From assembly GCA_005406025.1 (NCBI GenBank), contig BGZK01000014.1, positions 868,001 to 932,000 on the forward strand: a DNA stretch of 64,000 bases, given 5' to 3'. This stretch comes from Eumeta japonica (taxonomy: Eukaryota; Arthropoda; Insecta; Lepidoptera; Psychidae). The position numbers and the translations under genes are program-made. This document shows, piece after piece, positions 62,734 to 64,000 of this stretch (positions within the stretch are counted from its first letter, which is position 1; each line of letters starts with the position of its first letter). The notes under the pieces are model-generated. The model was not told the origin of the DNA and did no database searches. It worked only from the letters and a program-made list of their open reading frames with translations.

Positions 62734-63933
62734 ACTACCATCTTAACACGCGACATTCTCATAATTCAGTGAAGGCTTGACGTATCTAATTAGCACGGTC
62801 GCGAAGTCATAGTAGATGTTGTTGTAACTAATTGTGACGTATGATTGTAGTACACAATCTACCATTGAATAGTGAACTGACGTGGATGAAATTTTTTATA
62901 AAAATAGTTAATATTCTGAAAAAAACATAATTTTGTTCAAGAAAAATACGCAGTTCTCTAAGGACTTAAAAGGAAATAAACGCTCGCAAAATCATAGACA
63001 AAAGCTAGCAAGAATATGCAGACGTGTACGTACACGTACACGTGTTCATTTGTAATTTGTATTCATTCCCATACTAATGAATTGTCTAAGCACTTTTTCT
63101 CTTAACTAGATATATGGCTATTTGTGTAAAAACAATAGTACGACAGTAAGTTATTCTACCTTTTAAAATGTACAGTAGGTTATTATATTTAAACTCGTCA
63201 ACATAGAACAAAAGCTAAACAGTGTTTACATTCGTTTCGCGTAAATAGTGGCAGGTCAAGGAATAACCTGAAACATTATCATATTTCTGAACACCTTCTA
63301 CTCCATGGAATGTCGACCTTCAAACCCGCACATCTCACGAACAGACGTCGGACACTGGCCATGGACACGTCGATATTTCAACTACAGATTCCGTACATTA
63401 AATTTGGCGATACGCAAACGGATGTCCGGACTTATTCTTTGTCAAGGCGGTCGCCCGCGAGGCTGGCCACATTAGGCGGCCGCCACGCACGGCGAGTACA
63501 GTCGCCCTCGACCGTGCTTATAACAAACGCATCGGCTTCAGAAATAGCGTTAACTTCCGCCCGCGGTTCCGCCCGCGTTGATGTGATACGCCGCTCCTGA
63601 ATTCGAACCCTGTTGTAATACTAGTGTGAGGCTCGGTTACTATCCCAATCGTCGTCATCGTCTATTTTCTTTTTAGAATAAAATTAGATCCCCGACTCAG
63701 GCTTATATTTTTGGATTTAAAATTGCACTTGAACATCAAACTGTTTATAAAAAAAAACATACCACTGAAAGTCAAAATAGGATATTACTTAATATTTTAT
63801 ATTTTTTTTATTCGCCAACTGTTCTGCTTTAAAATAAATTATTGCTCCTTTTATTATCTCTTTGAAGTTAATTATATAGAATTATCTTTTAACTGTCAGT
63901 CCGATACGAAGTGTTCTCCAACTTGTCAGATAC

Positions 63934-63970
63934 GAAGTGAAGTTTATAAATATTTTATAAACTTCACTTC
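63934..63970. repeat. Perfect 17-bp inverted repeat, 3-base spacer
   Basis: Arms 63934-63950 (GAAGTGAAGTTTATAAA) and 63954-63970 are exact reverse complements around TAT. Directly after, AGTTTATAAATATTTAA (about 63971-63987) echoes the arm again, so the segment also has a direct copy. Confidence 0.9.
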
Positions 63971-64000
63971 AGTTTATAAATATTTAAGATATAAAAACAA

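Larger units (their letters stand above)
61021..64000. other. Region upstream of the long gene's first visible exon
   Basis: AT-rich with GC-richer islands at 61260-61500 and 63310-63600 that could hold 5' exons or promoters of the minus-strand gene; no splice-consistent exon was found. It contains three inverted repeats listed separately. A 96-codon frame at 63310-63600 is featureless. Confidence 0.4.

Overview
This is a 64 kb piece of an insect nuclear genome, most probably from a moth or butterfly (Lepidoptera). Support: AT-rich DNA with short coding exons flanked by GT..AG introns, a clear ciliary gene (BBS5), many mariner (DD34D) remnants, a copia LTR retrotransposon with an initiator-tRNA primer site, RTE- and CR1-like LINE 3' ends, tRNA-derived SINEs, and short interspersed repeats (for example around 47.4 kb and 53.3 kb) of kinds I associate with Lepidoptera. 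The order is inferred from these repeats, not from a marker gene. Nothing looks bacterial, plasmid or viral in layout.

Layout. 0.1-9.0 kb, plus strand: a complete 7-exon BBS5 gene whose exon phases all agree (345 codons). 9.0-10.6 kb: the two 3' ends face each other. 10.6-60.3 kb, minus strand: one long gene of at least eight exons coding for about 1,600 residues of a low-complexity, charged, Ser-rich protein that I could not identify. It has a 3.4 kb internal exon and an intron of about 32 kb; its 5' end is not in view. Seven of the eight exons join cleanly in phase; the reading frame of the second-last exon (10,761-10,855) is doubtful.

Mobile DNA fills the introns of the long gene. 10.9-11.9 kb: a decayed mariner. 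13.2-15.7 kb: an old mariner split by a younger mariner, both with TA target sites. 18.5-20.9 kb: several mariner fragments, one carrying an internal inverted duplication. 31.7-33.5 kb: two LINE 3' ends. 34.9-39.3 kb: a copia element with near-identical LTRs and a 5-bp target duplication but broken reading frames. 39.4-46.9 kb: three SINE-like copies and two mariner 5' ends. 50.4-51.1 kb: a 50-bp satellite with alternating repeat types and a larger duplication.

I found no coherent new multi-gene system. The most useful leads are the unidentified long gene and its uncertain C-terminus, the nested mariners, the satellite's higher-order structure, and a recurring class of perfect or near-perfect short-spacer inverted repeats that do not match transposon ends. 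No RNA gene or CRISPR array is supported.
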